Assembly (NCBI GenBank): GCA_024761205.1
Contig: JAMASS010000015.1
Coordinates: 44,873 to 108,872, forward strand
DNA length: 64,000 bases
Origin: Limisphaerales bacterium
GTDB taxonomy: Bacteria; Verrucomicrobiota; Verrucomicrobiia; Limisphaerales; AAA164-E04
Reading direction: 5' to 3'
The notes beneath the pieces are model-generated. The model searched no databases, was not told where the DNA came from, and saw only the letters and a list, made by a program, of their open reading frames with translations. Numbering within the stretch: position 1 is the first letter of the stretch; every line of letters starts with the position of its first letter. This document shows positions 26,320-36,168 of the stretch, in pieces. The translations under genes and the position numbers were made by a program.

Positions 26320-27403
26320 GATGAATACGGTTCGTTGCCTCGGCCTTAGAACCCTGTTTTTCTCCTTTCCTTGTGGGGTGCGATCCTATTCCACGGTTCG
26401 ATCTGGGCGGCTCTCCCACCCTATCGTCGTTCACCTCAACCAGGGGATTCCCGAGACTCCCGTCCATATCTTCGGACAGAATCTTGCGACTACCACCAAT
26501 GGGCTCATTGGAACCGAGCCGGTGACCTTTCAGGTTTTATCCGAGACCACGCTCCTGGCTCCAGGGAAGCTCGCACCCGCTCCATTCGGAGTTTGCCGTG
26601 GTCGCCAGCAATCAAATCACCTTGACGAGTGCCAGAGAACGCTAACACCGTACGGATCACCAGCACCAACCCCAAGGGGCATCGCCACCTCCGAAGGGAC
26701 TCTAGTCAGCATCGGCTCCAAACCGGTCACCGCTTCGTTCGATTAGACCGCGGACCGAGTCTGAGACATCATCCATATCAATGGCGGCAACTTTGCAATG
26801 GCCGCCGACGTGTGGTCCGATCCTCTCCAAGCGGAGTTCCGGGTCATCGCCAACAAACAGATTCAAGCTATCGTGCCCAATGGCGCAGCGGCCGGAAACG
26901 TTGCAGTTGAAAATCCCGGAGGGCAAGAGCGCTTCGCAACCATCCCCGCTGAGTTCACCATTGTTTCCAGCACGGAGATCGTGACAACGGTACGTTGAAT
27001 GCGCCTACCGAGCCCGTGTCGGTTACCAGTCTCAGCGAAACAACAGTCAGTGCGTTGGATTTCAACGTCATTGGGACACAGTAACCTCCACCCTGGTGAA
27101 TCACACCTCCAGAAACAAGGCACGCAGCAACCCGGTGATTCAGCCCTCAATTCGAATGACCACGCCCAAACCGCCGCCTTTCAGATCGAAGGTTCGCCCC
27201 CGGCATTGACTCTCACGCAGCTTCACAGGGGAGGTCCAGATCCCCTGGTCACAAGCAACACTTGACTATGTGTTTGCATCGACTGAGGGTTTCAACTCGG
27301 AGGCGGTTTGGACAGTCACGCCGGCAGCGAAGCCGACGGTAGACCTTTGGTGTCCAACGCTCGCAGAATTCCCTCAAAATCAACGGTTCTATCGACTGTG
27401 ACT
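26320..27403 (+). pseudogene. IPT/TIG-domain secreted protein remnant
   Basis: Frames on the plus strand contain repeated immunoglobulin-like IPT/TIG signatures: TPVHIFGQNLATTTNGLIG with VTFQVLSETTLLAPG; FAMAADVWSDPLQAEFRVIA, NKQIQAIVPNGAAAGNVAVE, NPGGQERFATIPAEFTIVSS; and EPVSVTSLSETTVSALDFNV. The C-terminus reads VQIPWSQATLDYVFAST, EGFNSEAVWTVTPAAKPT and finally FPQNQRFYRL then stop, the typical exit of verrucomicrobial exported proteins. Six or more frameshifts separate the pieces and no signal peptide is intact. It was probably a large surface protein. Confidence 0.7.
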
Positions 27404-27470
27404 GATGGAAAACGAGGATAATCCCGGCGGTCCACACGCAAGGCCGCTTGATCCAACATCGACCGTTCCA

Positions 27471-30128
27471 TCAGTGCTCGTAGACGACCACACGATAGAA
27501 TCTCGTCCTCGCATGCGGACGGGAATCCTCAACCGTTTTCAAAAATGGTGCTGCCGACACAAACGGGCGATTATCAGGAACATCGAGAGGCAACCACAGC
27601 GCAGAACAATGCAACTCCTCCGTCCACTGAACTTCATAACGCCGATTGGGCAGCTGCTGAAATCTGATCCGAACGCCGGTCTCCTGAAGCTGTACACTGA
27701 TCCGCCACCGATCGTCTGACGATAACGGATCGGTCGCCGTTAGAAATTCAAGAAGATTACTGGCCAGATCGTTATCCGCATCCGCATCCGCCAGACTTAG
27801 TGGATCGTTCTCGGAAGGGAAATGAATGCTCTGCCAATCCGAGAATGTGGAACGCTCGGGCAACTCGCTGGTGATCCATTCTCGCACCAGATCGATTGCC
27901 TGCTGATCCAACACACTCGAAGCGAGTGGCGGCATGCGGCCAACCTCGGGCTGACTGATGCGGCGAAACAGTATCGAGTGTTCGAGTGATCCCGGTGAGA
28001 TCACCCGACCCTCGGGATCACCTAGGTGATTCGATGGCTTTCCATCCAGCAGATCAGCGCCGTCGAGGCGCGCCGTGATTCGGGCGTCCCAAGGCACTGT
28101 CGCCACCCCGCCCGGCCGATGGCAACTCACACAATTTGCTTCCAAGTACGACCTCACTCGATACTCGAGACTATGTGACGGATCATCCAACCGAGCCAAT
28201 GCTGGGAGATTGTGTACATTTCCCAGAACGGGCCAGAAGTAACCGGCATCGCTCATTGCCTGCAGTTGAAAAACGGAGCCGCACCCGTAGTCCATCTCTC
28301 GGTTCAATTGTGCCGGAGTAAAGCCGAGAACACCGCTGCTCCGGGAATTATGACACGAAAAACACTCACGGCGGCTGGGGTAACGCCATACTTGGACTCG
28401 ATCGCCCTCCTCGTCTTTGATAGTGAAGCTTTCCTCGAGCCCGGAAGCCGGCACTAGTTCCGCATCCGTCAGCGAGTCTCCCCATCGATAGGTGGCCCCG
28501 TAAGGGACACCCGCCGGAGTCTGCACTAAGACTCGGGTTTCCAGCCTGCGGACCGAGCTGGGATCTCCCGGCTTTAATTCTAAATCAAACTGCTTCACCC
28601 AAATCGCCCCGGCCGGATAGTGGATCTCATTCTGTGACAGAAGAGAGAATTTCTGCTTGGGATCCGGCAGGCAAAACCAGCGGCGTTTGATCGCATTGTC
28701 CGACCAGAAAGGCACGTTAATCTCGTAGGGGATCAAGCCTTCACTCGGCGTTAGGTCTTCAAGGTTTTGAAACAATCCGGTTCCGGAGAGACGCTGAGGC
28801 AGAGGAGGAAGCCGAGGATCAGGGCCGGGAACAAGCTGCTTAATGCGTCCTTCAAACCAATCCGCCACCAAGATACTGCCGGTCGCCGGATTGACATCAA
28901 TGTCGGTGATCCCCGAATCCCAGAGCAGCCACTCAATCTCACTGACCTGGTTGCCATCGTAGTGGAACCGACCAATGAACCCATTCCAGAAATCCGAGAA
29001 GATATAGGATCCATCCAACTCTGGAACCCTCGACCCTCGATACAACAGGCCTCCGGCAACACCATTGCCTAGCTCTCGACCGTATTCAACCAGAGGAGCC
29101 TCGTAGTCGCCCGCCTCCATCCCAGGGCTCCATTTCGGGCCCACCAACTTACCCTCCCAATAAGCCCAGCCATAATTACCCCCGCTAGAAATGAGATTCA
29201 CCTCCTCACGGGTGACCTCGCCCGTGTCGTTGCAGTAGAGGCGTCCGGTCTTGGAATCAAAACAAAACCGCCACGCATTCCGCAGCCCGATCGCGTAGAA
29301 CTCCGTTCTCACTGCCGTCGGGTTTATCGGCTTCCCCTTAAACGATGTTTTGCCAATAAATGGATTGTCAGCCGGAATTAAGTAATGACCGATCGATGCC
29401 GGATGGGGATTCGGAAGCCGATTCCCGGGTTTCATATCCACGTCAATCCGCAGCATCCCGGAAAAGAAATTGCCATCAATCCTCTGGCTATTGTCGAATC
29501 CGTCCGAGCCCGAGCCTTCATCACCAACCGTTAAATAGAGGTAGCCATCCGGACCAAACGCCAGGCCGCCGGCGTTGTGCCAGAGGTGACGATCAAACTG
29601 GTTGATGAGCACCGCTTCGCTGGCGACATCCGCCTGATCGGGATCGTCCGCCATCACTTGAAATCGGGACAGGCGGTCGTGCAATCCCGCCCCCTGTGAA
29701 CTGATGTCGTTCAACGTGTAGAAAACGAAGAAAAACCCGTTTTGTTGAAACTCGGGATGGAAGGCGAGATTGAGCAAACCGGCCTCCTCTTCCGAGACCG
29801 TGCGATCTGAGAGGTCTAAAAAAACTGATGCCCTCGGACGGTCCAGATCCTGAATGAGGATGATTCGCCCTCCCTGCTCGACAACAAACAGACGGTCTCG
29901 TTCACCAACGGGTGCCGTGATCCGGACTGGGCGTTCGAACGTAATTTGGGGAAAAGCATCAATCATATGATAGTCAAAGAGTTGCGGCAAAAGCGGGAGA
30001 TTTAGCTGAGAATTTGCCACACGAACGAGTCCCGACTCGGATTCGCCTGATGCGGGCAAAACCCAGCACAGAAACGTCCCCAACACCGTCCACAACTTGC
30101 TCCTTTCAATCCAAAACGTGCTTTCCAT
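27471..30128 (-). CDS. PQQ sugar dehydrogenase fused to diheme cytochrome c
   Basis: This is a periplasmic quinoprotein of 885 residues with three parts. Residues 1-30 are a signal peptide (WTVLGTFLCWVLPASG). Residues 45-430 form a six-bladed soluble glucose/aldose dehydrogenase propeller (FVVEQGGRIILIQDLDR, LLNLAFHPEF, DRHLWHNAGGLAFGPDGYLY, GLRNAWRFCFD, GGNYGWAYWEG, DIDVNPATGSILVADW). Residues 450-755 are the diheme cytochrome module of the SO2930 type with CFSCH at 589 and CVSCH at 666. The last 100 residues start with an acidic DADADND calcium-type motif and end in the FYRV beta-domain. Electrons from sugar oxidation should pass internally to the hemes. It is fully intact despite decayed neighbours. 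Confidence 0.9.
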   Translation of the reverse strand: MESTFWIERSKLWTVLGTFLCWVLPASGESESGLVRVANSQLNLPLLPQLFDYHMIDAFPQITFERPVRITAPVGERDRLFVVEQGGRIILIQDLDRPRASVFLDLSDRTVSEEEAGLLNLAFHPEFQQNGFFFVFYTLNDISSQGAGLHDRLSRFQVMADDPDQADVASEAVLINQFDRHLWHNAGGLAFGPDGYLYLTVGDEGSGSDGFDNSQRIDGNFFSGMLRIDVDMKPGNRLPNPHPASIGHYLIPADNPFIGKTSFKGKPINPTAVRTEFYAIGLRNAWRFCFDSKTGRLYCNDTGEVTREEVNLISSGGNYGWAYWEGKLVGPKWSPGMEAGDYEAPLVEYGRELGNGVAGGLLYRGSRVPELDGSYIFSDFWNGFIGRFHYDGNQVSEIEWLLWDSGITDIDVNPATGSILVADWFEGRIKQLVPGPDPRLPPLPQRLSGTGLFQNLEDLTPSEGLIPYEINVPFWSDNAIKRRWFCLPDPKQKFSLLSQNEIHYPAGAIWVKQFDLELKPGDPSSVRRLETRVLVQTPAGVPYGATYRWGDSLTDAELVPASGLEESFTIKDEEGDRVQVWRYPSRRECFSCHNSRSSGVLGFTPAQLNREMDYGCGSVFQLQAMSDAGYFWPVLGNVHNLPALARLDDPSHSLEYRVRSYLEANCVSCHRPGGVATVPWDARITARLDGADLLDGKPSNHLGDPEGRVISPGSLEHSILFRRISQPEVGRMPPLASSVLDQQAIDLVREWITSELPERSTFSDWQSIHFPSENDPLSLADADADNDLASNLLEFLTATDPLSSDDRWRISVQLQETGVRIRFQQLPNRRYEVQWTEELHCSALWLPLDVPDNRPFVSAAPFLKTVEDSRPHARTRFYRVVVYEH

Positions 30129-30373
30129 TATGAATCACACAACGAGTTCAAAAAATTCCCACTTCAATTCAATGGGCACTCAGAACGTCTCCAACGTGAA
30201 CGCTATCGACAGCAATATCAAGGCCGGTAAACATGGGAGGCCCTCGGATGGGCGCAGCTCATTTCCTTGGTATTTCCCGCAACAAAATGTTGATGACTCC
30301 CACCGGCGCCCTCCAATCTCGAATCCAAACAAAAAAGCATTGCAATGAACAGGACACGCTCTAAGAAGAAAGC

Positions 30374-31930
30374 GTGGCCGGGACGAGTATTGAGAGCAGC
30401 ATCCGTTTTAACCAAATTTTTTGGTTTGGTGTCATCGGTCTCGGGGCACTCTTCACCGGATTCTATCTGGCGTCCAACAAGTTTACACTAGTTCTTGCCA
30501 TGATCGTTTTGGGATGGTTGGTCTTGCTCCCATACCACGCCAAGCTGGCCTCCTATCTTTCTATCGTGACTTTCAGGTCGGCATTGATCCTCCCATATTT
30601 TCCCGGAAGGCCATACATGTGGGAATTTGCCGCTTTCCTTGCTTGGTCCGGACTCATTATCACCGTCTCTTTACGCCGTTATGCACCAGACGCCGCCAAA
30701 TACATCCAAGAGAATCGGTGGCTCTTTGTGGGCGTTGTCTTTTACTGCATTGTCTTGATTGCCACCATGGTCGAACGGGGATTCGGGCTCCGAATCATGG
30801 GTACGGCCGAAATGGGCGGTCGGTTCTATTTCCAGCAGTTGATGTGCGCCATCTTCCCGGTCTTGTTTGTTTTGGTGCGATTCCCCGAGATGACACTCAT
30901 CCGGCTCTACGTCTTCCAGTGCTTGCTCACGCTTACATTTTTGGTCTCGGACTTTGTTTTCTCTCTGAGCGGTGGCAGCTTGTTCGGTATGCTCCAATTT
31001 TTCGAGTTGCCGGGGGATGCCACCAACTTTGAACGCCAAGCCCAACAGTTCGGGATTCGTCGTTTTCAATCCCTTAGTGTGATGGGCCAGGGTCTCATGC
31101 TGTTGATTCTTGTCTTCCATCGCCTCGACGATTTCTTCTCCAAGAAGGCGCTATATTTATTTCCTCTGGTGGCCACGGTTTTCGGAATCGGTCTGCTTTC
31201 TGGCCACCGCTATCTGTCCCTTATTTTGATGATTAGCACATTGTTCATCGCTTACACTCAACGATTCTACAACCTCAAAAACGTGCTCATCAGTTTTGGC
31301 ATGATTATTGCCGTTCTGATCCCTCTGATTCTGTACGCTGAAAAACTCCCCCTCTCTGCGCAGCGGGCCCTTTCTTACATTCCGGGCATCAAGATCGACC
31401 ACCGTGCGCGCATTAACGGAACGGCCACCATGGAAACCCGACGCATCCTTAGAAACGTTGGTATTCAAATGATCCCTCAGTATTTCTGGATGGGACGCGG
31501 GTTCATGATGCCGAGCCGCGACTACTCCCATATCTGGGATCCCACCTACATCACCATGCATGTGAACCAAGGCAAGTTCTACAATGGGTTCATCGGTTTG
31601 ATGGTTAACACCGGCGTCTTCGGCACTCTCTCCATGCTGATCTTTCTGGGGGCGGGCAGCTACCTCGCGATTTCCATCATGGCCATTTTACGCGAACACG
31701 GGTGCTATGACGCCTTTGCACGGGTGAGCTGTGTCGTGGCAAGTGTCTGGATGGCCAATATTATCGCTTTCCTCCTCTTTCATGGGGACAGCGAGTTCGC
31801 CATGAAGACCTTCTCGCTTCAAGCGGGCCTGATGATCGCCTGTAAACGCTGCTTGGATTATCGCATTTCCGATGAATCACCTGAAGACGATAATCCGCTG
31901 GTGGCCCGCCGCGTGCAACCTGTCTTTTAA
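30374..31930 (+). CDS. O-antigen ligase/polymerase-like membrane protein
   Basis: The protein has 518 residues with about twelve hydrophobic helices (for example IFWFGVIGLGALFTGFYLAS, TLVLAMIVLGWLVLLPYHAK, LILMISTLFIAYTQ). A large hydrophilic loop before the last helices contains RRILRNVGIQMIPQYFWMGR and HVNQGKFYNGFIGLMVNTG. This topology, with Arg and His in the long periplasmic loop, is that of the Wzy/WaaL O-antigen ligase family, which joins sugar chains carried on undecaprenyl phosphate. Start GTG 30374 follows AAGAAGAAAGC. The methyltransferase gene overlaps its stop codon (TAATG), so the two are translationally coupled. Confidence 0.75.
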   Translation: MAGTSIESSIRFNQIFWFGVIGLGALFTGFYLASNKFTLVLAMIVLGWLVLLPYHAKLASYLSIVTFRSALILPYFPGRPYMWEFAAFLAWSGLIITVSLRRYAPDAAKYIQENRWLFVGVVFYCIVLIATMVERGFGLRIMGTAEMGGRFYFQQLMCAIFPVLFVLVRFPEMTLIRLYVFQCLLTLTFLVSDFVFSLSGGSLFGMLQFFELPGDATNFERQAQQFGIRRFQSLSVMGQGLMLLILVFHRLDDFFSKKALYLFPLVATVFGIGLLSGHRYLSLILMISTLFIAYTQRFYNLKNVLISFGMIIAVLIPLILYAEKLPLSAQRALSYIPGIKIDHRARINGTATMETRRILRNVGIQMIPQYFWMGRGFMMPSRDYSHIWDPTYITMHVNQGKFYNGFIGLMVNTGVFGTLSMLIFLGAGSYLAISIMAILREHGCYDAFARVSCVVASVWMANIIAFLLFHGDSEFAMKTFSLQAGLMIACKRCLDYRISDESPEDDNPLVARRVQPVF

Positions 31931-32655
31931 TGGCCAACCCGGATATCTCTCAGGCAATCGGGCAAGCCATCGCCCATTATCCTTATAGCGATTCGGCCCT
32001 GTTCTTCGATGCCTATACCGAACTCACTCGTCCCAACCTCGAAGGCAAGGTGGTCATCGAGGTTTGTTGTGGCACCGGTGCTCTCGCCGGATGGCTTGCC
32101 ACAACCTTTCCCAAAACCATCATCTACGGGATCGACTACTGGGATGTTCACATCGACGCCGCAAAAAAGAAATATCAAGACTTAAGCAATCTTCACTTTC
32201 GCTCCGGTGACGCGTTAAATCTCAAGGACTTCGCCGATGTCTCCGTCGATCTGGTGGTGGGCCAAGCCACCATGCATCATTTGGCGAACCATCTTCCCGG
32301 AGCCGCACGCGAATTCTCCCGAGTGCTGAAGACAGGCGGACGCTGTGCCTTCATCTTCGAACCCTTGGGGCACAACCCGGTGATCGCTGCGATTCGGGGC
32401 GTTCTCAATTCACGCCGTCAATGGATTGATGAGTCGCTTCTGTTCCTCAATGCCCTCGAGGCTTTTGGCGAACCTTTCACCTCTTATGAAGTCCATTACT
32501 ACAATTTTCTAGGTTACGTGGCCAAACTGCTTCCCCGGAACGAGGCCCTGAAGTGGATCCCTACGACACTCAGAAGAATGGACCAACGACTCTTCAAACA
32601 GTGGCCCGGACTCCGAAAACACGCGGCCAACTTCAACGTCTTCTATGTGAAGTAA
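31930..32655 (+). CDS. Class I SAM-dependent methyltransferase
   Basis: This protein has 241 residues with the Rossmann-type methyltransferase fold. Motif I is VVIEVCCGTGALAGWLA (GxGxG variant CGTG), motif II ends with IIYGIDYWD, then LHFRSGDALNL, VDLVVGQATMHHLAN (motif IV), and LKTGGRCAFIFEPLG (post-motif). Its start codon overlaps the stop of the O-antigen ligase-like gene by one base. It therefore probably methylates a sugar or lipid intermediate of the same surface polysaccharide, though a quinone or small-molecule substrate cannot be excluded. No signal peptide, cytoplasmic. Confidence 0.85.
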   Translation: MANPDISQAIGQAIAHYPYSDSALFFDAYTELTRPNLEGKVVIEVCCGTGALAGWLATTFPKTIIYGIDYWDVHIDAAKKKYQDLSNLHFRSGDALNLKDFADVSVDLVVGQATMHHLANHLPGAAREFSRVLKTGGRCAFIFEPLGHNPVIAAIRGVLNSRRQWIDESLLFLNALEAFGEPFTSYEVHYYNFLGYVAKLLPRNEALKWIPTTLRRMDQRLFKQWPGLRKHAANFNVFYVK

Positions 32656-32677
32656 TCAAAAAAGCCTCTCCCAGGGT

Positions 32678-33610
32678 CTAGGCGCCGCTGCCAAACTGCC
32701 CACGAAGGAGATCTCGCTCTTGTACCCGCCGATAATGAGCCGGGTTGAACTCCCGCCAACGTCGAACAAAAAAGCCTTGCAAGCAGAAGCGCCTCAACGC
32801 CGCCCGAACATTAGCAGGCACCCAACGCCGCAACCCGTCAAGGGCACACCGTTCGGGCCGCCCGTCGTTGCGCTGAACGGCGCAGTGGTTTTTTTCGCCG
32901 CCCGAGCTGGCATCCCAAAGCGCCACATAATCGCTCTGCTGGGGTGGATTCGCAAAGATCTCAACTTCACGAACGCGCTCGGCGATCGCCATAATGTAGG
33001 TTGGCAGGGCATTCCGCAGCTCCACCCTCGAGCGTACCTCGGCGGGATCCGCCACCAAATACCAAGCGCCATCGGAGACTGCTTCGTGCAAAAGCACACA
33101 TTCGATCTGATACCCGTTCTCGGGTGAAAGCACGCGAAAAATAAGATCCGGACTGAATTGCCAGAATCCATGACCCATGAAATTATTGGCAATATTCGCG
33201 ATACTAAAATGCCCGCCCACGCGAACCATCTCCAGGCTGTTTTTCAAGGCCTGGGTCACGTGAAACACGTGCTCCAGCGTCCCCCCGTCATGGACCACGG
33301 AGAATCGTTTGCGCAGTTCACCGCCAATGGGCCGGTTCATATTGTGGACGACAGTTGCCGCTTCATAATCGGAAAAATCAACGGACGTGACCTCCCGTGC
33401 GCCAAGCAGCGAAAAGAAGGCCTCGCTGTAGGGATTCTCCTCCAGAAACGTTTCCGCCTGCCGCGAGATTCCAAGAACGGAGAAGACTTGGCGCAATGAC
33501 CGTGCGTCAGGAAAAAATGACTGGCGTCCGATCGTCGCCGCGTCCGAGAAATCAACACCCAATGACTTCGCCGCACAGAGAAACTTAACCGCCGGCGCGT
33601 CGAGCCCCAT
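32678..33610 (-). CDS. Methyltransferase-like protein of unknown target
   Basis: The middle of this 310-residue protein resembles a degenerate class I methyltransferase: REVTSVDFSDYEAATVVHNM, then the acidic FSVVHDGGTLEHVFHVTQAL, and LEMVRVGGHFSIANIANNFM. It lacks a clear GxGxG nucleotide loop. Similar proteins occur in polysaccharide and glycan gene clusters. It converges on the class I methyltransferase gene (22 bases between stops). The basic C-terminal 60 residues (RRFCLQGFFVRRWREFNPAH) have no known domain. It starts at ATG 33610. Function in surface glycan modification is an inference from its neighbours. Confidence 0.65.
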   Translation of the reverse strand: MGLDAPAVKFLCAAKSLGVDFSDAATIGRQSFFPDARSLRQVFSVLGISRQAETFLEENPYSEAFFSLLGAREVTSVDFSDYEAATVVHNMNRPIGGELRKRFSVVHDGGTLEHVFHVTQALKNSLEMVRVGGHFSIANIANNFMGHGFWQFSPDLIFRVLSPENGYQIECVLLHEAVSDGAWYLVADPAEVRSRVELRNALPTYIMAIAERVREVEIFANPPQQSDYVALWDASSGGEKNHCAVQRNDGRPERCALDGLRRWVPANVRAALRRFCLQGFFVRRWREFNPAHYRRVQERDLLRGQFGSGA

Positions 33611-33826
33611 ATTTTATCGTTCCAACTGCCCGAATTAAACCACTAATCATACGTCTCAGGTGAAGGTGTGTCAAGAGGACCAAGCGAACCACAAGACTGG
33701 CATTGAAACGCAAACTGTGGCAGGACCGATCACTGATAAACGTCAAAACCGATTTTTTTGATTGAGAAACACCATCAAAGAACTTCTTAGCGAGATTCAC
33801 AAGGAGGAGAACTCGATCCGTAGCAG

Positions 33827-34300
33827 GTGTTTCTGGAGAGGGCGTTTTGGCGATTGCTCGCCATTGAGGCACTCATCGTGAGCTACTCGTTGGCGGATCG
33901 CTGGATCACTGAGCAACCGTCGATCCAAGAGCTTCTCAGTTACACCCTCCGGTTCGGCATTTTGACCACCCTGGCTCTGGTGTTTATCGTGATCACACTG
34001 GGCAGTTTTCTGGCCAAGAAAATCATCAGACACATGGCGGAAATCGCCGAGGCCAACCGCTAACTTCGCGACAAGAAACCATTCAACGTCCGCCAATCCG
34101 ACGACATCTACGCCAAGGTAATCTTTGAGGAGACGGATGCCTCAAAAAAGGTCCTCATCCTTCACATCACGGCTATAACCCTTAGGGACCGCGAATTCAT
34201 AGACCGCCTGCTCGACTCAAGCGGACGCCGCATCGAAAACCAAGACCGCCTAAGCGCAAAAAGAAACGTAGCTACCGCCTCTCCGCTGCACGTTTCACGC
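33827..34300 (+). pseudogene. Membrane protein gene with in-frame stop
   Basis: From GTG 33827 a 78-residue protein is predicted with two membrane helices (FWRLLAIEALIVSYSLAD and FGILTTLALVFIVITLGSFL) and a charged end. It stops at TAA 34061, but the same frame continues with convincing coding sequence (LRDKKPFNVRQSDDIYAKVI, FEETDASKKVLILHITAITL, RDREFIDRLLD) to about 34240. A strong ribosome-binding site (AAGGAGGA at 33801) is 18 bases from the GTG, and an in-frame TAG sits between them, so the start was probably damaged too. I do not recognise the family. Confidence 0.5.
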
Positions 34301-34394
34301 TTCTCTTCCTCGTGGACGCTGACTTGGCTTTTGGTTTCGGCGGACGCAACGCCCCGGCAATGGCCTGCTCGCTCCGCTCGACTTCCGAGATGCG

Positions 34395-34966
34395 CTAGTC
34401 GAAGGTGCCATCAAGGATACAGCCACGGGATTCATCACTAGAGACGGAGAATCCCTTGCCACGGCGTCCAACGTGGAAATGGATTATGCTCAGACCCTTT
34501 CCCTTGAGTTTTATGCTGACAGCATGCTGGAACCCAACAAACCAGACAGACCAATCATCTTCTTGGCGAGGAACACATGAACGCCAGCTTTGCCCTGGAA
34601 GACCGTTATATTCTCTCCGGCACCTATGTGTTGATAGCCGGCTTGGGCATCGCCTTGCCACAGAAATAGGGACGACAATTGGATCGAGGGGGGGACCAAG
34701 CACTGGGATGTGAAGAAATACGTGCGGTCTTGGTAGACAAGATTCAGAAAGACAAGCAGACCAAGGACCTGCTCGATGACAACACGGAAATCGTCTATGG
34801 AGCCCCTATGCCTATGGCCAATGCAAGCGCATCTGGAAGTTGGTCCGATATTCCCCTTCCCGAGATACCGCCCTGGGGTTCTCCTCCAGAATTGATCGAC
34901 AAGCTGATCAATGAGCATGAATGGGAGATGCACGAATTTCCCATCGACTACGGATGGAAAAACTAA
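34395..34966 (+). pseudogene. Decayed gene, unidentified
   Basis: Coding-like pieces in two frames follow one another: KDTATGFITRDGESLATASN, VEMDYAQTLSLEFYADSMLE, PNKPDRPIIFLARNT (stop), then MNASFALEDRYILSGTYVLI from ATG 34577 to a TAG at 34667. In the same frame after the TAG comes IRAVLVDKIQKDKQTKDLLD and a proline-rich end with PPELIDKLINEHEWEMHEFP closing at 34966. A G7 run near 34686 is a likely shift point. The family is unknown to me. It sits between another broken gene and a broken copy of the 37.1 kb gene. Confidence 0.45.
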
Positions 34967-35002
34967 CGGATGGTTTTAAGAAACAACCTTGGAGGGAAAG
35001 CT

Positions 35003-35869
35003 ATGAAGACAATTCCATTCAAAGTCTGGGCCGGGCTGGCGGTGGTGCTGTTCGATTTCTTCCGGTTCTCGCGCGGGGTCGAACTCCCGCCCTAGAAAGA
35101 GAAGCCTGCTCCGCTCCAAACCGCCGAGACTTCGCCCCCCTCGCCGGCCCAACAGCTCACCGAGTCGCTGCGTCAGGGGATCAAGGCCGAGCGTCAAGCG
35201 CGCGCTCAGGCCGTCGAACGTCAGCGCATTGAGACCGACCTCGCCGAGACCAAGCGCCAGCGGCGGGAAAACTGGGAGAAGAACTTTCCTTACCAGCCGA
35301 TCTATCATCCCATCTTGACCTACGATCCCGACAATCCCCTCACCTTCAGCAGCGATCCGTAAATGGAAATGGCCATCAAGCGGCACGGATACATGGTCTC
35401 CTTCTTCAAGAATCCGCAGCGGTTCACAGCGGAGTTCGAGCAGTTGTAACACCTGCTCCGAGAAATCGATCGGACGGATAATCCCAAAGTGATGGGAAAT
35501 GTTTTCAATCACCTCAGGTTTTACCACCGAGCCCGGTCATTTGATTCGGAAGCGCTGCACTCCAGGGGGCAGTGGCGGCCTTACAATCCCGAAAAGGACC
35601 CGCCCGATTCCTTGATGCGCTCGGTGTACGAATGGGTTCCGCTCGACGGCAAGACGACTTGGAGAGACGAGGCCAACAGCTGCAGTAACGCGGATCGTGG
35701 GGTTGTTGGCGAATCCCAAGTTTTGGCCGCACAAAGAGTTCCTGGACGTCGAGGTAGCGCAGGCGATGCGCGACCGCCTGTGTTGTGGAAGATTCCTTCG
35801 GAAAACCTTGTCAAGATAGATTCGATCGTTAATCTTCCCGATGGTGATTTCGGTTGGATTTTTGTATAG
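35003..35869 (+). pseudogene. Broken paralogue of the gene at 37090
   Basis: A good start (GGAGGG then ATG 35003, MKTIPFKVWAGLAVVLFDFF) leads to a stop within about 30 codons. The frame then continues with an Ala/Glu/Arg-rich linker (QGIKAERQARAQAVERQR) and ENWEKNFPYQPIYHPILTYD. This parallels KANFPFKPTYHPTFKHDPT in the intact gene downstream. Later pieces match too: FKNPQRFTAEFEQL with FENELRFSAQFEQM; DRTDNPKVMGNVFNHLRFYH with DRHDNPLAVAGMFECLRDYH; and VPLDGKTTWRDEAN with IPVDGKTTWGDEAD. Stops at about 35083, 35360 and 35447 and a shift near 35680 kill it. It is the remains of a tandem duplication. Confidence 0.75.
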
Positions 35870-36168
35870 GGCATCCGGTTGAAAGAGCTCTCAAACCCGG
35901 GGATCGTCTTTTGGTCCCATTTCCCGTTGTCCGGGATTGAAGCTTCAGCGCGATGTCTTGTGCATCTACACTGATGCCGATGCGACGAAACCCCGCGCTC
36001 CGCGAGCCGCCAAAAAAATGTCGATGGCAAAGCGATGTGTTTCCCTTGTTCGTTCCCTCATCCTTGCGGTAAGCCCGCCTTAGATGCCATATTTATTCTG
36101 GTCGATAGCTGTGTCAATGGCCTGGCACAAGGCTCCGGAAAATATGCCCTAAATCAAAACAACCCATT
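35870..36168. other. Gap with leader-peptide-like scrap
   Basis: The only feature I see is ATG 36018 giving a 21-residue signal-like peptide (CVSLVRSLILAVSPP then TAG), possibly the beginning of another lost exported protein. No other coding or RNA signal. Confidence 0.3.

Noticed and set aside
33821..34063. Functional 78-residue membrane protein from GTG 33827
   Set aside because: The same frame continues as coding-like sequence after the stop and a stop lies just before the GTG, so a broken larger gene is more likely.
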